This document shows, in pieces, positions 27,105-36,457 of a stretch of 64,000 nucleotides of DNA. The stretch spans positions 806,001 to 870,000 of the forward strand of contig NZ_VFOR01000002.1 in the NCBI RefSeq assembly GCF_006716235.1, given 5' to 3'. The notes under the pieces were generated by a model. It was not told the origin of the DNA. It made no database searches and saw only the letters and a list, made by a program, of their open reading frames with translations. The position numbers and the translations under genes are program-made. Source of the stretch: Propioniferax innocua. GTDB taxonomy: Bacteria > Actinomycetota > Actinomycetes > Propionibacteriales > Propionibacteriaceae. Each line of letters starts with the position of its first letter. Position 1 is the first letter of the stretch.

Positions 27105-28385
27105 TCAGCGCGCAGCAGGAATCTTTAGACGCCGGGTGGCTAGATCATGCCCGAGTCCGTCGAACACATCGATGTCACACCACAACGGCTCTGATGAGTG
27201 AGGGGCGGGCCAGCTCATCCAGCCACGCTGCAGAGGGCTGGTTGCGATCCGGACCCCTTGCTGGTTCCACACCTGGACCACCCAGTGCAGGCCGGCCGTT
27301 CCGGAGGCGACGCCGTCCATGCACACGGTCACGTTCCGGTCATTCACGTAGGCGTGCACGGCTTTGTCCACGTCATCGGCGTGCGGACGCAGATCTCGCG
27401 GTTGGATACGTTCGTCCTGCTCCCCGAAGAACTCAGAAGCACTCAATCGCCGGACGGTCGTAAGGATGCTGGTGCCGGGATCGATACAGGCCTTGATGAG
27501 ATCGATGATGCACTCACGTGGCGGAGGTGCATGTCCCTCCCCGAAGCGCGTCATCCAGATGACGTGGTCGGCATCGCGACGCCATATGTTCCCACCATTG
27601 GGGGTGTATCCGTGGGCTTCCAGATAAGGGGAGCAGTGTTTCTGCACATGCCAGTCTCCGGAGTTCTGCAAGTACAACAAACGAGCGGGCGCCTGGGACG
27701 GGAGGATTCCCTGCACAACCGAGTGTCGGCGGCCGAAGCGTCGCATGACCTGTCGTCCACGACGTTTCCATCCTTCTGCAGCGAACTTGACGCTGCTGAC
27801 GCGGAAGGCCGCCTGCAGGTAGGCAACAACATAACTTCGGGAGTACTCCATGATGTCGGTCTGCGGGTTCCAGACCAGCACCGAACACCGCTTGCCCAGT
27901 TGGTGCCCGAGATCCAAGGCCGCGAAGCCACCTGCGGAGCCGCCCACCAACCACAGATCCCGACCAAGCGTCTCGGCGAGGGGAAGCACGAGGTTGAAGA
28001 CATCCTGCTGCACGTCCTGCCACGCATTCCCCGCGTACCAACCGAGGGAGATGTCATCACGCAGAGCGAGAGTCGGGTCGGTGATCGCAATGAATGGCAG
28101 CCCCGTGGCCGTCGCGATGCCACGGCCAGAGAAGAACGGCGGAGGTCGTCCCTCATCACGTTGGACCGCGCCCGAGAAGATCATCAGCACAGGGCCCTGC
28201 GCCACGTTCCAAGGAGATCCGCCGGTGAGGATCTCCAATTGTCCATGCTCCGTGGTGATGACATGGACCCCGTCAGCGGGCTCGGCATCATGGAAGCTCG
28301 TGATCGAGTCCCATGTGAAGACGACGTCGTCGCGATAATCCGGTGTGAGTCGCTCGGGTTCGCCGGGGTCGTAGATCCTCCTCAT
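27105..28385 (-). CDS. Alpha/beta-hydrolase-fold protein of the glycan locus
   Basis: A 426-residue protein with a serine-hydrolase elbow LWLVGGSAGGFAALDLGHQLG (candidate nucleophile Ser150) after a strand-helix alternation starting at GPVLMIFSGAVQRD. The unusual PPPFFSGRGIA and LGWYAGNAWQDVQQDV segments recall Asp2-like and other capsule-associated hydrolases, which often act as O-acyltransferases or esterases on glycans. DADHVIWM is a candidate for the catalytic His. The last ~90 residues form a separate beta-rich part. The ATG at 28385 overlaps the stop of the upstream small gene as ATGA, so the two are coupled. No signal peptide is visible. Confidence 0.65.
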   Translation of the reverse strand: MRRIYDPGEPERLTPDYRDDVVFTWDSITSFHDAEPADGVHVITTEHGQLEILTGGSPWNVAQGPVLMIFSGAVQRDEGRPPPFFSGRGIATATGLPFIAITDPTLALRDDISLGWYAGNAWQDVQQDVFNLVLPLAETLGRDLWLVGGSAGGFAALDLGHQLGKRCSVLVWNPQTDIMEYSRSYVVAYLQAAFRVSSVKFAAEGWKRRGRQVMRRFGRRHSVVQGILPSQAPARLLYLQNSGDWHVQKHCSPYLEAHGYTPNGGNIWRRDADHVIWMTRFGEGHAPPPRECIIDLIKACIDPGTSILTTVRRLSASEFFGEQDERIQPRDLRPHADDVDKAVHAYVNDRNVTVCMDGVASGTAGLHWVVQVWNQQGVRIATSPLQRGWMSWPAPHSSEPLWCDIDVFDGLGHDLATRRLKIPAAR

Positions 28386-28795
28386 GCGAATGCGCCTTCC
28401 AAGTCCACAGACAGATGTTCGCGGACACACTCCTCGTATCTGGTCCGGTCTACATCGGCGAGAGCTTCATCACAGCGGGCGTTCCACGCGGCGAAATCCT
28501 CGTCCTCATGCAGATCGTACTGATGCAGACGCACAGCCTGCCCTGCCATACATCGCACATCGTCCAGCACATCCCCCACAGCATCCCGCAACTCATGCTT
28601 AGCCAGCGGGATCATCACCACGATCATCTGCTCGGTGCCCGCGCCGGTCTCCCCTTCGAGTATGCGGGTCACCGCATCGGCCAGACGGTTCACATCGTCC
28701 TCGGCCGCATCGATGATGGTCTCCTGGAGCCGCCGCGCCCTACCGGGAGCAGGCATGGGCGGCACACCGGTCAGCATTGCATCTCGCATGCTCAT
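28382..28795 (-). CDS. Small acidic helical protein coupled to the triple glycosyltransferase
   Basis: A 137-residue predicted soluble, mostly helical protein with many Asp/Glu/Arg residues (RRLQETIIDAAEDDVNRLADAV; MIPLAKHELRDAVGDVLDDV). I do not recognise it. It overlaps the stop of the 1,511-residue glycosyltransferase by ATGA (28792-28795) and the start of the hydrolase by ATGA (28382-28385), so it is locked between two coupled partners. An accessory or adaptor role in the same glycan-modifying complex is a reasonable guess. Confidence 0.7.
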   Translation of the reverse strand: MSMRDAMLTGVPPMPAPGRARRLQETIIDAAEDDVNRLADAVTRILEGETGAGTEQMIVVMIPLAKHELRDAVGDVLDDVRCMAGQAVRLHQYDLHEDEDFAAWNARCDEALADVDRTRYEECVREHLSVDLEGAFA

Positions 28796-31700
28796 GCCGT
28801 CCCGAGGATCTCATCGGTCAGCATGGGCAGCACGTGCTGCTCATCGAACAGCTCCTGCGCGGCCTGACTGTATTCCGCAGAGGGCTCGTGGGTGAGCACC
28901 CGCTCGACCATCTCGTCCACGTTCGTGCACAGCCACGCATCCGGGTAGATGAACTCGGCCCCGGGCCAGTTGAGCGTCACAGGAAGCGCGCCGGACGCCG
29001 CGCCATCGGCGATGGTGAGATGGAACGACTCGAACTCACTGACAGAGATCGCGACGCCGATCTTGCGGTACCAATCGGCCATATCGGGGCCGAATCCGTC
29101 GAACACGACGGCATCCGCCGCTCCAGCGTTGAGCTCGTCGATGCGGTCGAAGACGCGCTGGTAGTACGCCATTTCATCGGTGCGCCGCGCAAGCCACGGG
29201 TAAGCGTCGGGCGTCTTGCCCTTCACGAACAGGCGGTACCGGTCATCCTCCGAACGGAGGCGTTCCAACAGATCAATGGCACGGTCGATGCGCTTGGTCC
29301 TGGGCACCATCCCCACGAATCCCAGATTGAAACGAGCATCGGCGACCTTCTCTCGGCGAAGGTCGTCGACCGCGACCGGATTGGGGATCACCATCGTGTC
29401 GGCGAGAGGGACACCATGACTCCGCACCGCTGCCTGGCGGATCAGTTCGCTGACGAAGATGTGCCGGTCAACATGCGGGTGAGCGATCCGCCGCAGATAC
29501 GGCAAACGCAGCTCCTGGGAGTGGCTACGCACGACGAGGCGCTGGTCGGCACGCACATGTTTGGAGTACCACTCGGCGTTCCCGAGACCCCATTCACAGA
29601 AGATCGCGTCGGCCTGCGCGAGGGCGTCCTTCGACGCCAACTCGTCATGGCTCCCATGGCTCTGCCATTCGTCCACGATCACCTCGACGCCACGATCCTG
29701 CAGAGACTGCATGATCTCGGTGGCGAACTTCAGATCATGCCCGGCCACGACGACACGTTCGGGGGTTCGAACCTGCAGGGGTGAACTCGCAGCCTGGCTC
29801 AGGGACTCGCCCATATCACCGGCATGTGCGTCCTCGACCGTCAGCAGCTCGACGCCGCTGGCAGCATCCACCAAGAGCGCCTGCGAAGTACCACCGGCGG
29901 TACGCACCTCATCGGTCCGGATCAGGTCGACCTGCATCGAGGTGGACGCCACCGGCCGGGCCAACGGAGCACCCACGTCCTCACCCGTGACCGGACGCGA
30001 CCCGATCCGCGTCCACTGGCCGAAGCGGGTGGCTTGAAGCCGGTCCTCCAACCAGGTCCGGCTCAGCGGTCCGGTCACGATGCCGACCCAATCGGACGTC
30101 GCTTCGGTGACCGCGTCGCGCGGCCAGAGGGGAATCTCCAGACCGGAGAGTTCATCGGCGACGGCCTCGGGCACGTCATCGGCGTAGACGGCGACCGGAC
30201 GCACCGACTGCGCCACGATCGAGGACCACACATCATGACTCTGCGAATCAACCGCGAGAGCTGCGGTCTCCCGGCACGGGCCATCGACAGGAATGCCGGC
30301 AGTACGCGCCAGGATCGCCAGCGCGTCATCCACGGTGTGTGAGCGATACACCGCGCGCATCTGCAACCAGGCTTCGCGGGCGCGTTCAACCGGATTGCAA
30401 GACCAGTCCCACAACAGCGCGGCCCACACCGCCGCGTCGTTGGAGCTGGGGATGACGCCACCGAACGTCTCGGCAACACCGCGCCCCGGCCCGGAGAGCA
30501 CAAGACCGCCGCAGGCTGCGACCTCCACGACGCGACGGGAGAACATCGTCGGCGACGATGTCACCGAATTCACGTTCAGTTGGGCGATGTGGGATTTGTA
30601 GGAGTCGATGACCTCGTCGTACGGCAGGACGCCGCGGATGTGCCGTTCAAACTCCTCGGGGAACTGGTACGGCGATTCGGGGTTGGCCAGCTGACGGTCG
30701 TAGATGGTCAACCCGGCGACCTCTTGGCTGGTCTTCAGCAAACGCGCAAGTTGATGCGATCGGGTTTTGTATCGATCACCGTAGTACGTGCCTGCATAGG
30801 CGGCCGACTGTTCGTAGCGCCGGTGTCCCGGTAGCGGGTTGTGGATCTTCGGCTGCGCGTAGAACGGGAGGCTGGAGGCGGTCAGCGACGCCGACCCCTC
30901 GGTCCGCAGATACTGCGGAATCATGTTGGCATCGGTGGTGAAGACGTGGTCACAGCGGGCTGCGGTTTCCCGGAACCGCTGGAAGTGGACCGGATCCTCC
31001 TTGTTCCAGAACACCGTCGGGATACCCCGCGTGCGGCACTGTGCCAGTAGCGAGTACAGGTCGGCGTTCTCCTCCTCGCCGTAGTACCCGACCCCGCGGA
31101 ACCAGTCACCATCATTGCCGTTCCACGCCGACTCGATGAACACGATGTCGAGATGTTCGGCGTCCAGTTGCTCCCGCCATCGGCTCCGGGACAGGGGCAC
31201 GACGGTGACGCTGCCGCTGAGCGTGCTCGTGGTGAACTCATCGGCCACAAGCCCGAAACGAAGATCACCAAGATGTCGAGAATCGGCAGGAAGGTGGGCG
31301 TCGTGGTGCCACCGGGCACTGTGGTGGGCGCTGGACATGGCCCGTCCGAGCGTCCTCCAGTTGCGTTCGTGGAAAGTCCAGTGGCGTGCCACGCGACCGA
31401 GGCGCGCGCGTAGGTCCTCGTCACCGACGAGCTTCCCAAGCTGTTCGGCACACGCCTCCACATCACCGGCGGGGAAGAGCAGCGCCCTCTCCTGGTTCTT
31501 CCCTGCCAGAGTGCGGTGGGGCGAGACGTCCGACATGAGGACGGCTTTACCGGCGCTGAAGGCTTCGAGAGGTTTCAGCGGTGACACCATCTCGGTCACA
31601 ACGCTGGAGTGCCGGGGGCACGGCATGATCGAGAAGGTGCTGAGCAGCTGCGGGATCTCGATCATGGGAAGTCGCCCGAGGAACCGCACGTGTTCCAGTT

Positions 31701-33327
31701 CCAGCTCGGCCACTCGCGCCTTCAGGTCGGCTTCAGCGCCACCGGATCCTGCGATGACCACCTGGTGTTCCACACCACGCTCGACGAGGCGTGCCGATGC
31801 CTCGATCAGAGTGTCGAGGCCCTCGTAATCGACCATGCTGCCTGCGAAACCGACCACGGGGACATCGGTTCGGATGCCATGTTTCTTGGCGTACTGGGCA
31901 TCGGCCGGTATCGGCAGGAAGGTCTCGGGGTCGACCGAGTTGGGCGCGAGCGCGATTTTGGACCGTTCGACGCCACGCTCGACGAGCTCGTCAGCAACCT
32001 CCTGGGTGATCGCCAGCACACGGTCGGCGTTCTGAGCAACCAAGGTCTCCAGCTGGACGGCGGCCTTGAAACGGTCGCTCGCGGCCCAACTGGGGTCGCG
32101 TGACGCTTGGGTGAGTTCCCAGAAGCCCCGCACCTCATACACGAACGGCACACCAAGCCGACGGGCAGCGATCAGCGCAGGGATCGCGGTCAGATGATTG
32201 GACGCGGATTGGATCACGCTGGGACGCTGCAGCCGCGCCTCCCGCACGAATGCATCAGCGGCCGTGGCGAAGTACTCGTCGAGCGGGGCGTCAGCCAATC
32301 TGCTGCCCGGGAGGTGCACATAGTCGACCTCGTCGATCTGCACCACCGTCCGCTTCGCCTCCTTGGGGGCCGGGATGTCGGTCTTGTTGCTGTCCCACGG
32401 ATATCCTTCGCGAGCCACGACGACGACATCGGTACCCACCTCCTTCATCCCGGCAGCGACGCCACGGGTGCGGGTGGAGTACCCGTTGGAGTTGTAGTGC
32501 GGTGTGGAGTGCACGCAATACATGACGCGATCCGGCTCGGGGACGAAGGCCGAGCCCTTGGCGCGCATCGGGATGGCGACGCCATTGCGGGTGACCTTCC
32601 AAGTCCCCCGGATGACCTGCGCCAGTGTCCGTTTCGTCTTGGTCATCTTGGCTGACTGAGCCGAATAGCGATCGAGCAGCTCGCAGGGTGCATCGATCAT
32701 GCCCTCACCGAACCACTGGCGTGTCACCACAGCGACAAGCTTGGCGGGGGTGGGATCGGCCTGCAGATCCTCCAGAAGGTCCTCGAGTGTAGGCGCTGGA
32801 GGCTCCTCGGTCGCCGGAACGAAGCCCGTCGAATCTGCGGCCTTGTGAATCTCGTGTGTCTCGAGGGCTGTCGGGGCGGGGACAGGCACGGTACTGTCCT
32901 GCACTGTTTCAGGTTTTGCGTCGGGCGCTGAAGGCCCTCGCCCGTCTGCGTTGGCCCCGCCACGGCCCAGAGTCGATCGAACCATGCGGGTCAGGCGAAT
33001 CGCCTTGGAGTTCCGCAGGTTCGCCAGTTGCCGCTTGAGATCCTTCGTCTCCCGGCGATACGCGTCCAGTGCAGAGCGCGCCGTCCCAAGGTCGCTCCAG
33101 ATCTTGTCGCGTTCCTTCTCGCTCTTCTCCGCCGTCGACATCGCCCGTTCGGCTTCCTTGCGCGCCTCTGCCAACTCGGATTCCAGCTTCTTGATCACCG
33201 TTCGGTCGGCACGGTTTCGCTCGGCCATACCCTCGAACCGCGTAACCAAAGCGTCAGGATCCGCCAGAAGTTGGGAAACACGCTGCCGGCGAAGTCTCTC
33301 GGGTGAACGTTTCTCGTCAGCGTGCAC
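28792..33327 (-). CDS. Giant multi-domain glycosyltransferase (coiled coil + GT4 + CgeB-like + GT4)
   Basis: About 1,511 residues. After a Lys/Arg/Glu-rich coiled coil (about 35-110) come SKAIRLTRMVRS and a Pro/Ala linker, then three sugar-transferase modules. A GT4-like module (about 240-660) carries YCVHSTPHYNSNGYSTRTRG, VGFAGSMVDYEGLDTLIEA and MVSPLKPLEAFSAGKAVLMSD. A CgeB-like module (about 680-1050) carries DIVFIESAWNG, FWNKEDPVHFQRF and SRRVVEVAACGGLVLSG. A third GT4-like module (about 1180-1500) carries RHIFVSELIRQ, LGFVGMVPRTKRIDRAI and the acidic EFESFHLTIADGAASG. It should build several linkages of one surface glycan in the cytosol. The GTG at 33327 follows GGAAGG; a TTG at 33345 is possible. 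Confidence 0.85.
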   Translation of the reverse strand: MHADEKRSPERLRRQRVSQLLADPDALVTRFEGMAERNRADRTVIKKLESELAEARKEAERAMSTAEKSEKERDKIWSDLGTARSALDAYRRETKDLKRQLANLRNSKAIRLTRMVRSTLGRGGANADGRGPSAPDAKPETVQDSTVPVPAPTALETHEIHKAADSTGFVPATEEPPAPTLEDLLEDLQADPTPAKLVAVVTRQWFGEGMIDAPCELLDRYSAQSAKMTKTKRTLAQVIRGTWKVTRNGVAIPMRAKGSAFVPEPDRVMYCVHSTPHYNSNGYSTRTRGVAAGMKEVGTDVVVVAREGYPWDSNKTDIPAPKEAKRTVVQIDEVDYVHLPGSRLADAPLDEYFATAADAFVREARLQRPSVIQSASNHLTAIPALIAARRLGVPFVYEVRGFWELTQASRDPSWAASDRFKAAVQLETLVAQNADRVLAITQEVADELVERGVERSKIALAPNSVDPETFLPIPADAQYAKKHGIRTDVPVVGFAGSMVDYEGLDTLIEASARLVERGVEHQVVIAGSGGAEADLKARVAELELEHVRFLGRLPMIEIPQLLSTFSIMPCPRHSSVVTEMVSPLKPLEAFSAGKAVLMSDVSPHRTLAGKNQERALLFPAGDVEACAEQLGKLVGDEDLRARLGRVARHWTFHERNWRTLGRAMSSAHHSARWHHDAHLPADSRHLGDLRFGLVADEFTTSTLSGSVTVVPLSRSRWREQLDAEHLDIVFIESAWNGNDGDWFRGVGYYGEEENADLYSLLAQCRTRGIPTVFWNKEDPVHFQRFRETAARCDHVFTTDANMIPQYLRTEGSASLTASSLPFYAQPKIHNPLPGHRRYEQSAAYAGTYYGDRYKTRSHQLARLLKTSQEVAGLTIYDRQLANPESPYQFPEEFERHIRGVLPYDEVIDSYKSHIAQLNVNSVTSSPTMFSRRVVEVAACGGLVLSGPGRGVAETFGGVIPSSNDAAVWAALLWDWSCNPVERAREAWLQMRAVYRSHTVDDALAILARTAGIPVDGPCRETAALAVDSQSHDVWSSIVAQSVRPVAVYADDVPEAVADELSGLEIPLWPRDAVTEATSDWVGIVTGPLSRTWLEDRLQATRFGQWTRIGSRPVTGEDVGAPLARPVASTSMQVDLIRTDEVRTAGGTSQALLVDAASGVELLTVEDAHAGDMGESLSQAASSPLQVRTPERVVVAGHDLKFATEIMQSLQDRGVEVIVDEWQSHGSHDELASKDALAQADAIFCEWGLGNAEWYSKHVRADQRLVVRSHSQELRLPYLRRIAHPHVDRHIFVSELIRQAAVRSHGVPLADTMVIPNPVAVDDLRREKVADARFNLGFVGMVPRTKRIDRAIDLLERLRSEDDRYRLFVKGKTPDAYPWLARRTDEMAYYQRVFDRIDELNAGAADAVVFDGFGPDMADWYRKIGVAISVSEFESFHLTIADGAASGALPVTLNWPGAEFIYPDAWLCTNVDEMVERVLTHEPSAEYSQAAQELFDEQHVLPMLTDEILGTA

Positions 33328-33403
33328 GGTCAACCTTCCGAACAATCCTCAAGCTGGGCAGGGGCACGGTAACACCGACCCTGATTCACTTCACCAAGCC
33401 AGT

Positions 33404-34528
33404 TCAGAGATCCAACAACGCGCCCATGGCGTCCAGGCATCGCTGTGCGGATTTCCCGTCTCCGTACGGGTTCACCGCTTGGGCCATGGCTTGGTAGGCA
33501 TCCTCGGAGTCCATCAATGCGCTGACCTCGCGCACGATGTCGGCTTCCTGTGCGCCGATGAGCTTGACGGTGCCGGCGTCGACGGCCTCGGGACGCTCGG
33601 TGTTCTCGCGGAGCACCAGGACCGGCTTGCCGAGGCTTGGCGCCTCCTCCTGAATTCCGCCGGAATCGGTGAGCACGATGTGGGAGGCGCCGATGAGGTG
33701 GGCGAATTCGCCGTAGGCGACCGGTTCGATGCTGATCACGTTGGCGAGATCTGCGATGTGCGGCTTGATGGTCTCGCGCACCTTAGGGTTCTTGTGGGCA
33801 GGCCACACGAGCACCGCATCGGGATACCGCTCGGCGAGCACGCGCATGGCGCGGCCGATGTTCTCCATGTTGGAGCCGAGGTTCTCACGACGGTGTGTGG
33901 TGACGAGGATGATCTGCCTGCCGCTGTCGGCCACTTCGTTGAGCACCGGATCGGTGAACTCACGGGGACGCTCGACGGCCCAGTGCAGGGCGTCGATGAC
34001 GGTGTTGCCGGTGACGACGATGTCGGATTCATCGACGCCGTCGTGCAGCAGGTTGGCCTTGGAGACCTCGGTGGGAGCCAAGTGCAGTGACGCGATCTGC
34101 GAGACGAGCTTTCGGTTGCCCTCCTCCGGGAACGGGGAGAACAGGTCGCCGCTGCGGAGACCGGCCTCGAGGTGGACCACCGGGATCGAGCGGTTGAACG
34201 CAGCGATACCGGCTGCCATCACGGTGGTGGTGTCGCCCTGCACGAGCACGGCGGCGGGCTGGTGCTCGGCGATGGTCTCGTCGATGGAGGTGAGCACGCG
34301 GGCCGCGATCTCGTTGAGCGTCTGCCCGGGCTTCATCAGATTGAGGTCCACATCGGGAGTGACCTCGAAGACCTCGTTCACCTGATCCAACATCTCACGA
34401 TGCTGCGCGGTGATGACCGAGATCACATCGAGCTTCTCGGACTCCTCGAGCGCCTTGATGACCGGTGCGACCTTGATCGCCTCGGGACGTGTGCCGTAAA
34501 CCACCATCACTGCCGGGCGTTCAGCCAT
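33404..34528 (-). CDS. wecB: UDP-N-acetylglucosamine 2-epimerase (non-hydrolysing)
   Basis: A 374-residue enzyme that interconverts UDP-GlcNAc and UDP-ManNAc. Family landmarks are VVYGTRPEAIKVAPVIKALE at the N-terminus, TTHRRENLGSNMENIGRAM, and LTDSGGIQEEAPSLGKPVLVLRENTERPEAV. The ATG at 34528 is fixed by a GGAGG site six bases upstream; a longer frame to 34621 runs into the divergent promoter region. With wecC next door it makes UDP-ManNAcA for the surface polysaccharide. Confidence 0.95.
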   Translation of the reverse strand: MAERPAVMVVYGTRPEAIKVAPVIKALEESEKLDVISVITAQHREMLDQVNEVFEVTPDVDLNLMKPGQTLNEIAARVLTSIDETIAEHQPAAVLVQGDTTTVMAAGIAAFNRSIPVVHLEAGLRSGDLFSPFPEEGNRKLVSQIASLHLAPTEVSKANLLHDGVDESDIVVTGNTVIDALHWAVERPREFTDPVLNEVADSGRQIILVTTHRRENLGSNMENIGRAMRVLAERYPDAVLVWPAHKNPKVRETIKPHIADLANVISIEPVAYGEFAHLIGASHIVLTDSGGIQEEAPSLGKPVLVLRENTERPEAVDAGTVKLIGAQEADIVREVSALMDSEDAYQAMAQAVNPYGDGKSAQRCLDAMGALLDL

Positions 34529-34586
34529 GACTTCCTCCAAATCCCCCACGAATACAACCCGCGTGAATGAGCGCGACCTCATTTTC

Positions 34587-34623
34587 TGTGTCGCCACACG
34601 CCTTATTTGTTGTGTCACCACAC
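34587..34623. promoter_or_regulatory. Tandem TGTGTCxCCACAC sites between wecB and wecC
   Basis: Two near-identical 13-mers, TGTGTCGCCACAC (34587-34599) and TGTGTCACCACAC (34611-34623), lie 24 bases apart start to start in the divergent wecB/wecC gap. Each contains a GTGT-4-ACAC dyad. An A+T-rich stretch (CCTTATTTGTTG) lies between them. The arrangement suggests binding by a dimeric regulator; no regulator gene is adjacent. Confidence 0.45.
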
Positions 34624-34759
34624 TAGGACATGGCCTTCACATCGGGGCGTCCCCCGGCCATCTGCCGACCAGAGATACCACTGACGACGTGCGATTGCCC
34701 AGCCGATGGGTCCATACTGTGAATGATCGATTCACGAACACGAATTCTAGGAGTGCGGG

Positions 34760-36007
34760 ATGACCCAGCAGACCCCCACCGTCGCGGTGATCGGGCTCGG
34801 CTACATCGGGCTGCCGACGGCCGCGGTTCTCGCCAGCGCAGGTGCGCAGGTGACCGGTATCGACGTCAAGGAGACAACGATCGATGCCGTCAACCGCGGC
34901 GAGGTGCCGTTCGTCGAACCCGACCTGGGCACCGTCCTGGCCGGCGCGGTCAAGCAGGGGCGTCTGAGTGCTCAGTTCGAGGTGCCGCACGCCGACAACT
35001 ACATCGTGGCAGTGCCCACCCCGTTCAAGGGCGACAACGAGCCCGATCTCTCCTACATCGAGACCGCGGCCAAGAACATCGCGCCACAGTTGACCGGCGG
35101 TGAGCTCGTGATCCTCGAATCGACCTCGCCTCCCGGGGCTACCGAGCGCATGGCTCAGATCTTCTTGGAATCGCGCACGGATCTGACGCTGGAGCCCAAC
35201 CAGCCGAACACCATCTATGTCTGCCACTGCCCCGAGCGTGTACTGCCCGGCCGCATCATGGTGGAGCTGCGCACCAATGACCGCATCTGTGGTGGCCTCA
35301 ACGGCGACGCCGCAGAGCGTGCTCGCGACCTCTATCAGCTGTTCTGCGACGGCGATTTCCTGCTCACCGACGCCAAGACCGCCGAGATGTCGAAGCTCGT
35401 GGAGAACTCTTTCCGCGACGTCAACATCGCCTTCGCCAACGAGCTGTCGATTCTCTCCGACAAGCTTGGCATCGACGTGTGGGAGCTCATCGAACTCGCC
35501 AACCATCACCCACGCGTGAACATCCTCCAGCCCGGCCCCGGCGTCGGTGGACACTGCATCGCCGTGGACCCGTGGTTCATCGTGGCGGCTGCCCCCGAGG
35601 AGGCACGGATCATCCGAGCAGCCCGCGAGATCAATGACGCAAAGCCCGAATGGGTTCTCGACAAGGTGCTGCCGTTGGCTGACAAGTTTGAGAGTCCCGT
35701 CATCGCGGCACTGGGCTTGGCCTTCAAACCCGACATCGACGACCTGCGTGAATCCCCTGCGCTGCACATCACCGAAGACCTCGCGAAGCGGCTGGACGTC
35801 GGCAAGATTCTGGCCGTCGAACCCAATGTCGATGAGCTGCCGAAGTCACTGGCGGATTTCGGCAATGTCGAGCTCGCAGAGCTGGACACCGCCGTCGCCG
35901 AAGCAGACATCGTGCTGCTCCTGGTTGACCACACCGATTTCAAGGAGTTCGACCGCGAGAAGCTCTCCGAGAAGGCCTTGATCGACACCCGAGGGGTGTG
36001 GCGCTGA
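34760..36007 (+). CDS. wecC: UDP-N-acetyl-D-mannosamine dehydrogenase
   Basis: A 415-residue nucleotide-sugar dehydrogenase that oxidises UDP-ManNAc to UDP-ManNAcA with two NAD+. The dinucleotide motif is AVIGLGYIGLPTAAVLASAG; the catalytic Cys is in GPGVGGHCIAVDPWFI; DKFESPVIAALGLAFKPDIDDLRESPAL is the C-terminal substrate-binding stretch. A TAGGAG site precedes the ATG. Divergent from wecB, its metabolic partner. Confidence 0.93.
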   Translation: MTQQTPTVAVIGLGYIGLPTAAVLASAGAQVTGIDVKETTIDAVNRGEVPFVEPDLGTVLAGAVKQGRLSAQFEVPHADNYIVAVPTPFKGDNEPDLSYIETAAKNIAPQLTGGELVILESTSPPGATERMAQIFLESRTDLTLEPNQPNTIYVCHCPERVLPGRIMVELRTNDRICGGLNGDAAERARDLYQLFCDGDFLLTDAKTAEMSKLVENSFRDVNIAFANELSILSDKLGIDVWELIELANHHPRVNILQPGPGVGGHCIAVDPWFIVAAAPEEARIIRAAREINDAKPEWVLDKVLPLADKFESPVIAALGLAFKPDIDDLRESPALHITEDLAKRLDVGKILAVEPNVDELPKSLADFGNVELAELDTAVAEADIVLLLVDHTDFKEFDREKLSEKALIDTRGVWR

Positions 36008-36057
36008 GCGCAGCCTCCGATCACTGACCGAACGTCACGTCGGCCCGGCCCGCGGCC

Positions 36058-36082
36058 GCCCCGATCATTCCTTGGTCGGGGC
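36058..36082. terminator. Hairpin between convergent wecC and the small membrane protein gene
   Basis: A 10-bp stem with one wobble (36058-36067 with 36073-36082, loop TTCCT) lies about 50 bases after wecC and includes the stop codon of the minus-strand gene (36065-36067). Confidence 0.55.
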
Positions 36083-36349
36083 GTCGTCGGTGTCGGGCCG
36101 TCGGCTTTCGGCGGCCTGCAGTTCTTCGGTCAGGTGACGCTCGACACCCTCGACCTGCTGGCTGGTGGCCAACCGCTGCAGCACCACGAGGATGGCTCCC
36201 GCAGCCACCACGAAAGCAGTGTCGGCCGCAACTGGAGCGATCCATCCTTCAGTGGTGTGGGACACGATCCTCGCCACGAACCACGCTGCCAGGGCAGCGC
36301 TCGCGGCGAGCAACAGCTCCTTGTTCGTCAAAGAAGCGGTGGAACTCAT
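36065..36349 (-). CDS. Small two-helix membrane protein
   Basis: A 94-residue protein with two hydrophobic segments (LLLAASAALAAWFVARIV and TAFVVAAGAILVVLQRLA) and a charged cytosolic tail (VERHLTEELQAAESRRPDTDD). GGAGG lies nine bases before the ATG. Function unknown. It is downstream of purC's start-distal flank on the same strand, with about 110 bases between its start and the purC stop. Confidence 0.65.
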   Translation of the reverse strand: MSSTASLTNKELLLAASAALAAWFVARIVSHTTEGWIAPVAADTAFVVAAGAILVVLQRLATSQQVEGVERHLTEELQAAESRRPDTDDAPTKE

Positions 36350-36457
36350 CTCGCCGTACCTCCATGGGGATCTCCAGCGTGGCCGGGCCCGGCCAGCTCA
36401 GCCCCATCATCTCACCTGCCGCGAGGAGACAGGCCTCCCCAAGGATCCTGCCTGTCC

